Shown: positions 22,926-33,812 of the stretch, in pieces
How positions within the stretch are numbered: the first letter of the stretch is position 1
Layout: every line of letters begins with the position of its first letter
From: Heligmosomoides polygyrus polygyrus
Lineage: Eukaryota; Nematoda; Chromadorea; Rhabditida; Heligmosomidae
DNA length: 64,000 nt
Direction: 5' to 3'
NCBI GenBank assembly: GCA_947396885.1
Contig: OX377205.1
Span: 70,590,969 to 70,654,968, forward strand
The notes under the pieces: model-generated
Told to the model about the DNA's origin: nothing
What the model saw: the letters and a program-made list of their open reading frames with translations, nothing else
The model's database searches: none
Program-made: the position numbers and the translations under genes

Positions 22926-25299
22926 AACATCCACACCTCGTGGGACCGATCAGCACCCACCCGTATCCGGGATGAGCTGGCCGCTGATATCAGCATGGAA
23001 CCAGTGAAGCTGATGATCCTGATAGAAGCAATTCAAATCAGTTTCTGTGCTACTCAGCTCGGACATTCTGTTGACGTTGTACGGACTTCTCTGTGAATTT
23101 TTAGTATTGATGCAAAACCCACAAGAGCTGCCTCCTTTTCTGCTATAAGCGATATTTCATTGTGAGAGTTTTGTCACTTCTTTGCCAGTACACTTAGGAA
23201 CAGCCCATTTGGATGACGTGAGAGCCTACATTTCCCCTGCACTTTCCAGCTTTTTAAAATCATACATACGCTATGCTTGTGTCAGCATTTCAGCTTTGAC
23301 CTAAGGTCCAAGGATTGGACAAGTTTAACAACACGAGCGGTTAATGAAGACTCGGGCTAACAATAAAATCCGGGTCGCGAAGAACATGGCATGTCTAACT
23401 TTCTCAAAACACTTCTTTTTAGATCAGGTGCATTTCTCAAGAGCACTGGTTCCTTTGGCATCTGCATTTCATTCTGTATCCCACCTCGTCCATCCGAATG
23501 CCTCATTCTACTGCATAGAAATGTAGCTCAAATAGATATCGTTTCCCAGTAGGGGCCGACACACTCTGGTAGGCGATGAAGAATGTGGCTTAGTAGGACT
23601 ATTCTCCGTCAACAGTGTCGAAGAGTTCGAATACATTTAGAATAGCAGCGATCCTCAATTTTTTAAAGGTTTTGTTTGAGAACTGTTTTTGTTCTACAGT
23701 TATTTTTATACATTCGATTTCGTACATGTATAGTCCTACATCTAATTTTCGTTTCTAGCATTCCCTTTCACACCGTACTTTCTCTCGAAAGTCAAATTGT
23801 CCTGTTATTGAACTTTAATACTTCTGCTACTCACTAATACATATTTGTCCACCATACATTTTGATTCTATCCTAATCGAAAGGGGGCATATTCCGTCTAC
23901 ATTCCCTTGTGTTTCTGCGAGTTTGAGGTAGTGAACTACGATACGAGGGGCTTCATTTAAGTTCCGGATGTGTGTGGTGGTGTGGCATGGCATAACGTAC
24001 GGAATTGGCATTTTGCGGTTGTGCCCCCCCCCCCTTCCCACGAGACTAGGGTAGATTCAATTTTCCGTCTTTCGAATTAATATCGTATTCGTTTCGCGAT
24101 GCCTGACTGTAGGACTGTAGGAGCAAGACGTGCTCCAACGCCGCCTTCTGACAAAGCAACGTTTCCCTACCGTCGCTGTCTTATACGTTTCACAAATGAC
24201 CCCTTTAGTGCTTCATTTAATATGATCATAAGAAAAGAATTTCATTTGGGTAAAGCACAACATGCATTGAAATGGCAACATGAAAAAAGCCGTTGGCAGT
24301 CGCAGAAGGAGAGAATATTTGAGGTTTGAACTTCTCTGTTTCGGGACTTGTTAACGGATTCCTGTGATTGTACACTACCGTAACTCCTAAAACTATGTAG
24401 CTCTCTATACGGTGCCCACTTGGATAGGCTCAAGAATTCATCACTGCTTTCACGTTCCCCACAGCTTGACTGATTATGCCGAAATGAACTTATTCCTCTT
24501 CAGAGTTCAAAAGAGCTGTAGCCAAACTGTCGTATGTAATGCAGTAACCATAGCCCTCTTTATCCTACTATATATAAAGGAACAAGTGTGTGTGTTCGTG
24601 CGTGCGTGTTTCCGTCCGTCACAACTAGAGTGGGGACACTGGGTATGGGCGATACTGAACGATTGATGGAGATCGACAGCGTGCCTGGCGATGCCGTAGA
24701 CCTGCCGAAGACGTCGGACACAACCGTGCCTGGGCATTTAGATGATCATCGACGGGAGGCGTTAAACAGCAGGGCAGGCAATCGATATCGATCGATATTA
24801 TCGATTTTTTGTGGATGTTGTTCAAGCGGCACGAAACTTCAGCCCCGCGGGTAACCAAGGTCGTTGAACACGAATCCGAAGTTTGTTTTTGAACTATCGA
24901 TCGCCATCAATCGGTATTGGTTAAATAATCGTTTTTTGTGGATGTCGTCCATTTTTTCGATTTTTTTTTTAACTTGCACCAATCGAAGTAGTTAAGATGT
25001 TCTTCCTGAGGAAACCATGACATAGGTGGCAGCTACATTTGACGATGGAGTAGCGCAGTGAATGCTGTTCGCTTGAAGGGCTCCTTAGGCAGCTTGTGTG
25101 TCGTTCAGTGCCTCCACAAAAAAGGTGGGGCTGCGCGGTGATAGTGCACTGGTGGTCTTCTGACATACAACGCGGAAACCAGTTCGTTGGGCTCTCGTCC
25201 GGTGGGTACGAGCGGTGCGCATTAAGTAACCGGCCCACCCATTTTTCAACGATTCGACACAAGCAGTAGCGTTGCTGTTGTCCGGAAGTCGACAAGACT
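22926..25299. other. Intergenic, no gene recognised
   Basis: A C-run followed by CGAGACTAGGGTAG occurs near 24026. TATATATAAAGGAACAAGTG with a GT-rich stretch lies near 24570, of a kind often found at repeat borders. An ATCGAT-rich duplicated block lies at 24778-24970. No exon could be supported. Confidence 0.35.
24778..24970. repeat. Degenerate duplicated block with ATCGAT clusters
   Basis: Two units about 120 bp apart share clusters of ATCGAT/ATCGATC followed by ATCGTTTTTTGTGGATGTYGTYC-like sequence (ends near 24825 and 24955). The significance is unknown. Confidence 0.4.
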
Positions 25300-26035
25300 C
25301 ACAGCTCTGGAGGACTGTCTGCTATTTGCTTGAATCTCCGTATAATTCCGAATCTCGCCTTCTCGATTTCTTCATCGCCTTCCTAACAAGAGTTCGTAAG
25401 AACCACGTTTCTGAGGCGTAGACCTAGGCGTTAGCGCTGAAAAAGCGGTAAAGTGGAATAGGCGGAGTCGGATATTCCGTCTTCCTCACTACTTCTTTGA
25501 CGCTCATCAGGGTTCCCCTTCCACCTGAACTGATCAGGTGGAAACCACCCGCTCCTGATCGGTTCATGTCCTTAGTAGTTCTCCAAGTTGAGTTTGAGGC
25601 CGAGGTGCAAGAAGCTGGAACACACTGCGATCTTCACTCTATAGAGGGAGAATGGGTGATTGTCAGCCTTGGTCCGACCTTTCCACGCAACGGCCAGCGT
25701 GTCTCCGTTCGACAAAGGACATTTTTGATCCGTCTTCGTTATGTTCTTCGGCGAAGATGTACAACGGAGTGAAGATGTCCGGAATTCTATTGCAGCCGTA
25801 TAATAGAGGTCACGCGCTGTCAGAAGAAGTTGCCGAAAAACGACTGACCATTAGGGCTGGGTCGTCTAGACATGCGTCTGCTGGCACACCGGACTGGACG
25901 CCCTTTTTGCATGCACAGATCTCCTCGTCTTTATTGAACTGGAATGTCTTCCAGCAGCTCCTTCTTCACGATGTCGTCAAGACCATGTGGCTCGGCCAAG
26001 AAAGTAGTGCTGCTTACTCTACATAGCGCATCAGG
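25300..26035 (-). pseudogene. Decayed non-LTR retrotransposon RT region
   Basis: Minus-strand conceptual translation, with several frame breaks, gives LGLKLNLENY (compare the GLKLN motif after the YADD box in LINE RTs) and, about 150 bp on, VYASETW followed by LRTLVRKAMKKSRRRDSEL. The order and spacing fit the 3' part of a LINE RT. The catalytic YADD itself could not be seen. The family is probably the same as at 9620. Confidence 0.4.
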
Positions 26036-26694
26036 TCTAACATGTTCAGTTTGCGGTTAAAATCACATTTCTGAAAAGGCAAATAAATTTATTTAGTAGT
26101 TTGGGCACAACATTTAGATCCTTGTGGTAAGAGAACGCCACACGTTTCCATGCACCTCATAGTGGTCTGTACTAGGCGTCTGGACTGTGGGTTGGACCTG
26201 CTAAGCAGAGGATGTCGATAGTTCTTCTAGACAGGTCGTTGCATTCTTTCATCCATTCATTGTAGCAATTGCATTTGACAACATCGATGGTGACGAAGTA
26301 CGTGCAGTTCTTGGCTTACCTACCTTTTACCTTTGCTAAACCTTTACCTCGACCACCCTCAAGATTGCTTATAAGAGATTGAGCCAGAAGCAAGTCTTCA
26401 AGGTGAACCTAACAATGGCTTAGTGTTTATACACTTAGGAACAGAAGCATTTCGAAGAATCTTCATGACATATTTATGTTTGTTGTTACTAATGCACTTT
26501 AAAAAGCGCACTGAACGTATCAGAACTCTTGTGATACTCCTAGTAACACCCAAAAAACGTAAACAAAATTAAAGAATTAAAACCCGTGTTCTGATGGGGA
26601 AGGTCAGGGTCTACCAAAGATTATTCCATCCGCAGACAATTTCAAGGGGCACAATGTATTTTCTTGATGGAAGCTTTGTAATGTCTAGTCGCTC

Positions 26695-27180
26695 GTGTGG
26701 CGCAGTTGGAGGAGGCGCCAACGCACGCATGCACCAGAGTCTGGATTCACGAATGATAGGATAATGGGTTAATGGGAATGGCTAAGTTTGCCAATAGTTG
26801 GCGAGGACAAGTTGGTAGTCGTGAAATGACATGAATCGGTGAACGATAATTTTATCCCACCATTCACCCACCTCCACGCCGTTTTGAAATCCATTTATTG
26901 CTTCAGCTTCTGCCCTTTTGCCCACATAACCCCGGGTAAAACCATTCATGAATCCGGCTTCAGAAATCGGTTCATGGATCGGAGGTTGCCGCCTAGGACA
27001 ACCAAGCCTTCCATCTCTCTGGTGTCGGTGGATTGTTTCCAGACGCGGCTGGGGAAGCTGAAATGTTGCCTTGGCCAGATTCGCATTCAAATTGCCTCCA
27101 CGATATCCAATAGGAGTAGAATGCGTGGCGCACCTCAAAAAATTGATTAACGCCGTCCTTTATCCATTATTTTATCCTTT
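26695..27180 (+). repeat. tRNA-derived SINE, family A, copy 3, interrupted
   Basis: The head (TGGCGCAGTTGGAGGAGGCGCC, 26698-26720) is separated from the body (from about 26985) by about 215 bp of other sequence. The body reaches TTAACGCCGTCCTTTATCC. The inserted part is open on the minus strand for about 65 codons without a recognised family. Head TGGCGCAGTTGG is the clearest box A of the family. Confidence 0.6.
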
Positions 27181-28475
27181 AACTTGAGCTGCCTATGCAA
27201 CACGATAATGAGTGCTTTTATCCACAACAGTCGCCTATGGCACCTTGTCGACTGCGTCGGGAATATGTCGCAGCTTATGGAGACGAATGTGCCTGCATTC
27301 CACGTGGAATGAATACAACGGATGAAGCAAGCAGCAGGCAGATTTGTATGCATTAACAGAAGCCAATGGGACTTTTAGGGTGTGATACGGCTGGAGGCGC
27401 GCACTATGCCGTAGCTGAATATCTGAAGCTGAATAAAGAAATGAATTGAAGTTGGCTCTCAAGTTGTCTTTGTGCAGTTATCACAAACAACTGCTCTTCG
27501 GAATTTCGCTCGCCACTGAACTCAAACAGGTCGCGCCGTCAATCGCCCAACTTTACTGACCAATTAAACTGAGAAGACGCACTAAAAACAAGCCTCTTTT
27601 CTCTTGCTTTCTATCCTTAGTGACACTTTTAACTTTACGGAAGGACTATTTCCCCTGTTCTAGGCAATACCTCGTGCGATGGTCGTTTCCAAAGGCGAAG
27701 AGTTCATTGAGCATTGAGCAATCTTGTTGCTGGAAATCTTGTGCATACTCACAGTTTTGGCAGTTTTTTTCAAAGGTTGTCTGAAAAGCAAGTATTTGGC
27801 GAAAGGTTGAATGCAAATAATTCCAAACAAGGAGAAAACCATCCTAAATAGTACCCTTCTGTGGTTCAAATTAAACCCTCAGCGATTTCAGACAGCTACC
27901 GAGATCGTTATGCTTTCCTTCTACTCTTCTTTACCACCTTCTGTTCACTTAGCCTTTAGCAGGATGCAGAGTTCACTATTCTTGCTGATGCCAATCGTCT
28001 CCACCCCTTAAAAGACGTCTTCTGCAGGAGCGGCGACTTCTCGCTCTTCTCAAACGGCTTCCATTTAACCTTTCCGACAGCCGGCTCCGTTTTAGAGACA
28101 TCGAGCTCTAGAGCGCCATCCAGGGTGCGTGCAACACTCCAGGCTAGTGCCATTGGCTCCAACCGTGATGTGTGGGGCCATCACATTCCGGCTATCCTTT
28201 TGTTCGATGTTCTGCTTTTTCTACCTATGGTAGTGCTTACCCGCCCAGCACATTCTAAGGAAAATGAGAAGACAGGTCTAATCGCCGTCCTGTGCACCTG
28301 TCACCTAATGCCCTTGGAGCATCGTTGTTCACCGTGGGTTTCCGCAGAGAGTGAGGATTCCTTCTTGCGTAGAAGGTTGGGTCGAAGGTCGCGGTTTCGA
28401 TATTCGATGCAGGCCTCACCGTTTTTTAGTTTTATTTTCTAAGGGTATATAAAGCGTTCAAGTTTATCTGAAGAA
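27181..28475. other. Intergenic, no gene recognised
   Basis: One protein-like frame on the minus strand at 27995-28150 (VARTLDGALELDVSKTEP and onward) is GC-richer than its surroundings and could be an exon, but no convincing splice sites or family were found. Otherwise nothing. Confidence 0.25.
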
Positions 28476-28735
28476 TAAAGGACAAGGAATGGCGTTAGTC
28501 AATCCCTTTTTGGATGTGCCACGCATTCTACTTTTATGATATGTCGTGGAGGCGATTTGAATGCGTAGTTGGCCGAACAATGACTTGAGGTGGGCAGCCG
28601 ATAAAAAAAATAGCGCTGTATTCTTTCCAGACAAGTCCAGTACCGGCCTGGTAGGCCTGGACGGAAAATCCGAAGCAAGAACCTGGTATCGGGTGCACGC
28701 GACCGCCGACTGCTCCGACTGCGCTATATGCACCT
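28476..28735 (-). repeat. tRNA-derived SINE, family A, copy 4
   Basis: Head on the minus strand is GCGCAGTCGGAGCAGTCGGCGG; body and GACTAACGCCATTCCTTGTCC end match copy 1. Slightly shortened by small deletions. Confidence 0.65.
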
Positions 28736-29210
28736 CAAGTTTATTTACACAGAGAAAACATGTCGTTTCTGACACTCACAAAGCATGTGAGATCCTCCAC
28801 AAAATTTGTATAATCTATGCCACTTTCTGTGCAGCAAAGTTTAGTGTTGGTGTGCTTTATGTCTTGAGCCTTAGCTGAAGAAACGTACAGCAGGTTGAGT
28901 CGAAATCGGAGCGCTGTTCCGTGATGGTATTGCCTGCATCACAACAGAAAACGGCTGGAATGATACGCTTATGAACTGGAGAAAAAGAAGGCAAAACTGA
29001 TGGAAAATCTTGGCCAGAATGGAAGATCACACAACGGAATGTAGTAAAGACAAAAAACCAATTGATTTACACGTGCGAGCTTTGAAGGAAAAATGCTGTA
29101 CCACCTCCGTAAATAAACCTAGTTCTACGATGAAATTGTCGACGGCCTCTGCTTTGTTTCCTTATTCCGAAAGTTTGAGCCTTTCCCTAAAATGGTCTTT
29201 ATGCACTATA

Positions 29211-30960
29211 CAGTACCGGACATGCCGCAGCGTCCAACAAGCACATGCGGCGCCAAAGATGAGAAGCGGCGCAAAAGGGCGCCGGAAAGCGCCGTTTTCC
29301 GCTCGCCACGCGTCGCGACGGATGCAAATCGTTTAGGACGCCGCATCCTCAACTTCTGGACGTTAGGCTGTTGGAGGGAGCCTACCCATGCGCTTGGACG
29401 AGCATGACCTAATGTTTGGAGGTAACTGCCGGCATGGCGTGCTGTGAACAATAAGCCCGACAGAATCAATCGAGTGGGCGCGACAGCCTATAGAGCGAGC
29501 GACAGCTTGTAGAGTGAGCGTATGGGGAGTTTTAAAGGGAATTCCTAACCTTCCTACTCAGGAATTGCTCTAAAACTGTCCAGCTTGCATCTGGAGTGCG
29601 CCGTGAACAATGCACATAGGCCCGACAGAATAAATCGAGTGGGCGCGACGGCTTGTAGAGTGAGCGTTTAGAAAGTTTTATCAGAAATCCCTAGCCGCCC
29701 TACCCAGGAGTTGCTCTAGGGCCCTCGAGCTTGCATCTGGAGTGCGCCGTGAACAATGCATATAGAATCGAACCTACCAATCGAGTGGGCGCGACAGCTT
29801 GTAGAGTGAGCGTTTAGAGAGTTTTATCAGAAATCCCTAGCCACCCTACTCAAGAGTTGCTCTAGGGCTGTCAAGCTTGCAACTGGAGTGCGCCGTGAAC
29901 AATGCATATAGAATCGAACCCATCAGTCGAGGTGGCGCGACCGCTCGCAAATTGCACGCGCGGGCGTGTTTGGAGCGCGATAACTCCGTCAGGTGTGAAC
30001 CCTTCCAGCTGCAGCTCGTGGATTTTGTAGTCAGTAAGACGCTCTAGCAGATAGCCAAAGCAAAGCGATGTAGCCTAGGAAATGACAAAGTTACGGTGGT
30101 GGAAAGATGCAGGTCAGGCTTGTACAACCAATTTTTTTCGATTTCAGGCGATCACTGCGGGCAGAAGCGATGAGCTGACGGCCTACAAATACATAGGCTA
30201 ACAGACCACTTAACGTTATTTACAAGAAGGCGCTTACAGCTCTCCAGCTGCCTACCTGCCTTAGTTACATCTGCCGCTTTAGAGCGGCGGACGGCAGCAG
30301 TAAAGATTCTTCTGCCCTTACTCCTTCCAGTTTTGAGTTTTCGGCACTCGCAATGACACCGTTTTGTTCAGATCGATGAGCTCTATCGAGCGGTGTCAAT
30401 CTCGACCATTGTTCACGGCACACTCCAGATGCAAGCTGGACAGTCCTAGAGCAATGCCTGAGTAGGAAGGCTAGGAATTTTCGTTAAAACTCCCCATGCG
30501 CTCACTGTTCAAGGTGTCGCTCGCTCTACAGGTTGTCGCTCCCACTCGATTGATTCTGCCGGGCCTATATACATTGTTCAGAGCGCGCGGCATGCCGGCA
30601 GTTAGTTCCAAACAGTAGACCATGCTCGTCCGAACGCATGGATAGGCTCCTTCCATCAGCCCATCAGCCTAACGTCACTCTGCGAGCGGTCGCGCCCACT
30701 CGATTGATTCTGCCGGCCTACATGCATTGTTCAGAGCGCGCGCCATGCCGGAAGTTAGTACCAAACAGTAGGCCATGCTCGTCCGAACGCATGGGTAAGC
30801 TCCTTCATTCAGTCTAACGTCCAGAAGTTGAGGACGCCGCGACTTGCCTCAGACGCGGCGCGTGGCGAGCGGAAAACGGCGCTCTCCGGCGCCCTTTTGC
30901 GCCGCTTCTCATCTTTTGCGCCGCTTGTGCTTGTTGGACGCAGCGGCATGTCCGGTACTG
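29211..30960. mobile_element. Tc1-type non-autonomous foldback element, TA target duplication
   Basis: Both ends start CAGTACCGGACATGCCGC and are flanked by TA (29209-29210 and 30961-30962), as in Tc1 elements. The terminal inverted repeats run for roughly 260 bp with good similarity, including the run GCGGCGCAAAAGGGCGCCGG. The inner part holds tandem units of about 146 bp on the left (29465-29930) and partial units on the right. No transposase frame is present, so it would depend on a transposase in trans. Confidence 0.75.
29465..29930 (+). repeat. Tandem repeat, unit about 146 bp
   Basis: The motif AATCGAGTGGGCGCGACAGC recurs at about 29469, 29632, 29778 and 29924. Each unit also has GTAGAGTGAGCGTTTAGA, TTGCTCTAGGGC and GGAGTGCGCCGTGAACAATG. 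The reverse complement of the unit occurs at about 30405-30600 and 30690-30740. The GTGCGCCGTGAACAATG part recurs in the repeats at 50236, 50620, 50795 and 54055. Confidence 0.7.
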
Positions 30961-30962
30961 TA

Positions 30963-31185
30963 GAAAGGAGCTATTGAATAACAACATAATGAGGATTGCG
31001 AGCAATTTTGGCGATTGGTAGGATCATCAACTTTTAAAGGCGAGTTGCTAAAAACGAGCAAGGAACCCTCAAAGTTTACCATAGTCGCAGTGGCAACGGC
31101 TGGCACGTAGAGGTGTTAAATGGTTTAAGCTAATGTAGTTCATGGTGAACCAGAGTAGTAAGATATATATATAACAGAAATGTTG
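30963..31185. other. Short unique spacer between two transposons
   Basis: Nothing recognisable. It ends in the CTGGGGAG target duplication of the next element. Confidence 0.5.
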
Positions 31186-31209
31186 CTGGGGAGTAGACAT
31201 TGGATCCGA

Positions 31210-31425
31210 CACCAATTTTCCGGATAATCGGATGATTCGGATAGGCCATTTTTTCAAACCCCGGATCTTCGGATGATTCAGATGAGGGCAATTTCGAAAA
31301 CCCCGGATTTTCGGATGATTCAGATGAGGGCAATTTCGAAAACCCCGGATCTTCGGATGATTCAGATAACGCCATTTTCGGCCGAGCCGGATTTCGGATA
31401 TCCGATTCGGATACAACCGGATAAG
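31210..31425 (+). repeat. Minisatellite, about 36-bp unit, left end of hAT-type element
   Basis: Units read CCCCGGATCTTCGGATGATT followed by CAGATGAGGGCAATTTCGAAAA, repeated three times with small changes, between CGGAT-rich flanks. The same unit lies in the same orientation at 33590-33740. One frame reads an NPGSSDDSDEGNF repeat, but no gene context supports translation. Confidence 0.8.
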
Positions 31426-31844
31426 TGATACAATAGAGGCACGCAACCTCTTAAAAACGGAACACATCAGTAGCTCCGCGTCTATTTCATTGACCAATTG
31501 AAGTCACGAGCGCGCAAAGCAGCTTGGAGCGCCTCACCTTGAACTAAGTGTTTATATGCCGTGGAAGCAAGGCACATGAATGCCCAATTACATTATATCT
31601 GGCCTAGCTTAGTTCACCAATGGAGTGGAACACACCAGCGCTACGTAAAAGATGTCGTATTTGACTGCCTTACGAGGGGAGCCCTCCGCAGAGTTATTTT
31701 GCGCTTCGAGAACAAACAAAAAACAGCTTTAAGACCCGAAAGAGCCAATTCCAACTCAACAGTGAGTTGTTAACGCACAGCGAAGTCTTGACAAGGACAA
31801 TAATGAAACGATTAAAAAACGTCCGCAAGAAGTTTTCCGTGCTC

Positions 31845-32440
31845 TGAAAAGGGAAGGGTCTGAAGCGTATTCTGAACGGAGAGAGCAAGTCATCCCACCA
31901 TATATATAGAAATAATCACCACTCCTCAATTAGTATAAAAATGTGTTTCTTTTTTTTGCCAAATCGATAAGCCCGAGGAGTAGAGGATCCTTGAAGTTAC
32001 AGTGGAATCGGCGCCTCACGAGTTCGGGAGTCTTGTACGCCCGCGATGCCGCCGGAGGGTAGCGGCTCGTAGCGCAGTGGATAGCGACATTGCTCCATGA
32101 GAGGGAGGTAGAGGGTTCGACTTTTCTGCGCTGCTGCATCTTTGCATTTCAACTGATTGGTTGATTTGAGGGATTCTGACATCTGCACCATTTTAGATGT
32201 TTGCTGTGCACTGTTTCCAGATGTATGCCGTGAGAGCAACTTTGTTGCCACTTGTTTATTACTGACCGCTTTTTTAACCAAAACTCAATTGGAAGGCTGT
32301 TCAACATAACGATGTATAACGTTTAACATCAGTGATACACAGACACAAAGTGCATGGAACATAAGCACTGGTCACAATACGGGCAGCGCATAAAGGCTAC
32401 TGGCTCCTCACAGTTTGCTTCCATATATGGACAAATGAGA
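31845..32440 (+). repeat. Left arm of long inverted repeat
   Basis: Pairs with the right arm at 32955-33475. Shared blocks include AAGGGTCTGAARCGTATTC, CTCAATTAGTATARAAATGTG, the tRNA-like unit, GAGGGATTCTGACRTC, and ATCAGTGATACACAG. The arms are diverged by small indels, so the repeat is not recent. Confidence 0.75.
32066..32140 (+). repeat. tRNA-like unit in left arm
   Basis: CGTAGCGCAGTGGATAGCG fits a box A, and GAGGGTTCGACTTTT fits a box B about 40 nt later. The acceptor ends pair poorly, so no functional tRNA is called. It points inward to the centre of the foldback. Confidence 0.5.
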
Positions 32441-32954
32441 TCGGCTCCATAGACGAAATCCAATTGAAGACGTTCCCTTTCCTCTGAAACAAAACTTCCA
32501 TCCAAAAATTATCATATGCCCACTGCTTGCCAACCTTTCCACGTCTATCAGTTCATTTTGGGAATCCCAAGGTTCTTCTGGTTTTCCACCTTCCAGCCGT
32601 TCGTCTTCGTTAACTTCAAGTTGATGTGCTTCGAAGTCCTTGAGTATGCTAGCTTCCGTTCGGTCAGGTTGGTGTCATTCCCATGAAGGCTCCTTATCTA
32701 AAGTTGGACCACAGTTCAGCGTGAGCGGTTGGATCACCACTCACCACTCGAGCATCGGCGGCATTGTTGATGTTAGGTTTTAGAGAAACTCCAGCAGACC
32801 TCTAATTTCCAGGTGACAAGCAAAGATGAGAGAAAGAGTGTATTGATTCCGTTTAGGGCAATTTCCGGGATCCACAGACTTTCTCGTTTTAACCACATGT
32901 GACTTCACATCATGGTCTCCTTTGAAAATCCGAGTAGGATGGTTTTACCCGAGG
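32441..32954. other. Spacer of long inverted repeat
   Basis: About 515 bp between the two arms. No open frame or repeat of note was seen. Confidence 0.5.
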
Positions 32955-33475
32955 TCATTGGCCGATGTATAAAAACAGACTGAGAGGAGCCAACAGTGTT
33001 TTTACCCTGCCCATTGTGTCTAGTGCTGCTTTATGCACGTTGTACCTGTGTATCACTGGTGTTGAATATTTATGCATCATCATGTTGAGTACCACAGCAT
33101 GCAGCTGGAAAATGCGCAGAAAACATCTGAAAATGGTATAGACGTCAGAATCCCTCAAATCTCAACCAATCATTTAAAAAGCAAGAATGCAGCAGCGCAT
33201 GAGGATCGAACCCACGACCTTCTCCCATGAAGCATCGTCAACACCCATTGCGCTCCGAGCTGCTTGCCGGCAGAGGCCCTGCGGTCGTACAAGAACCCAA
33301 ATTCGTGATGTGCCGTTCCTTTGTGACTTCAAGAACCCCTACTCCTTGGGTTTACCGACTTGGCAAAATATAAGCACATTTCTATACTAATTGAGGGGTG
33401 TGGATTCCACCTATATGACTCGCTCCCCCGTTTCTGAATACGTTTCAGACCCTTTCCTTGTGAGAGAATTCCCGC
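32955..33475 (-). repeat. Right arm of long inverted repeat
   Basis: The reverse complement of the left arm (31845-32440), slightly shorter. It contains the second tRNA-like unit at 33185-33280. Confidence 0.75.
33185..33280 (-). repeat. tRNA-like unit in right arm
   Basis: On the minus strand, GGAGCGCAATGGGTGTTGACG is the box A region and CGTGGGTTCGATCCTCATGC carries a perfect box B (GGTTCGATCC). This copy has the better box B of the pair. It also points inward. Confidence 0.5.
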
Positions 33476-33589
33476 CAAATGATTGCAAATCTGCCGAAAA
33501 AGTCAGGTTATCAATGGCGCAGAGTTTACCAGCAAGGCGCGCTAACCTCCTATTATCCGATTTTTATCCGATTTTATCCGAATCATTGC

Positions 33590-33745
33590 GTTTTTCAAAA
33601 CCCCGGATCTTCGGATGATTCAGATGAGGGCGATTTTGAAAACCCCGGATCTTCGGATGATTCAGATGAGGGCAATTTTAGAAACCCCGGATCTTCGGAT
33701 GATTCAGATGAGGGCAATTTTCGACCGAGCCGGATTTCGGATAAT
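33590..33745 (+). repeat. Minisatellite, about 36-bp unit, right end of hAT-type element
   Basis: Three units of the same CGGATCTTCGGATGATTCAG minisatellite seen at 31210, in direct and not inverted orientation. CGGAT/ATCCG motifs continue to 33800. Confidence 0.8.
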
Positions 33746-33812
33746 CCGAAACCGGATAAATCCGGCCGGATATCCGAAAATGCATGATTCGGATCCCACG
33801 TCTACTGGGGAG

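Larger units (their letters stand above)
31194..33804. mobile_element. hAT-type composite foldback, 8-bp target duplication
   Basis: The direct repeat CTGGGGAG flanks the element (31186-31193 and 33805-33812). The ends are TAGACRTKGGATCCGA, matching at 14 of 16 positions and starting with TAG as many hAT ends do. Just inside both ends lie minisatellites built from CGGAT-rich units. Further in is a long inverted repeat (31845-32440 with 32955-33475) with tRNA-like units. No transposase was found. The inner inverted repeat could be an older nested element. Confidence 0.7.
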
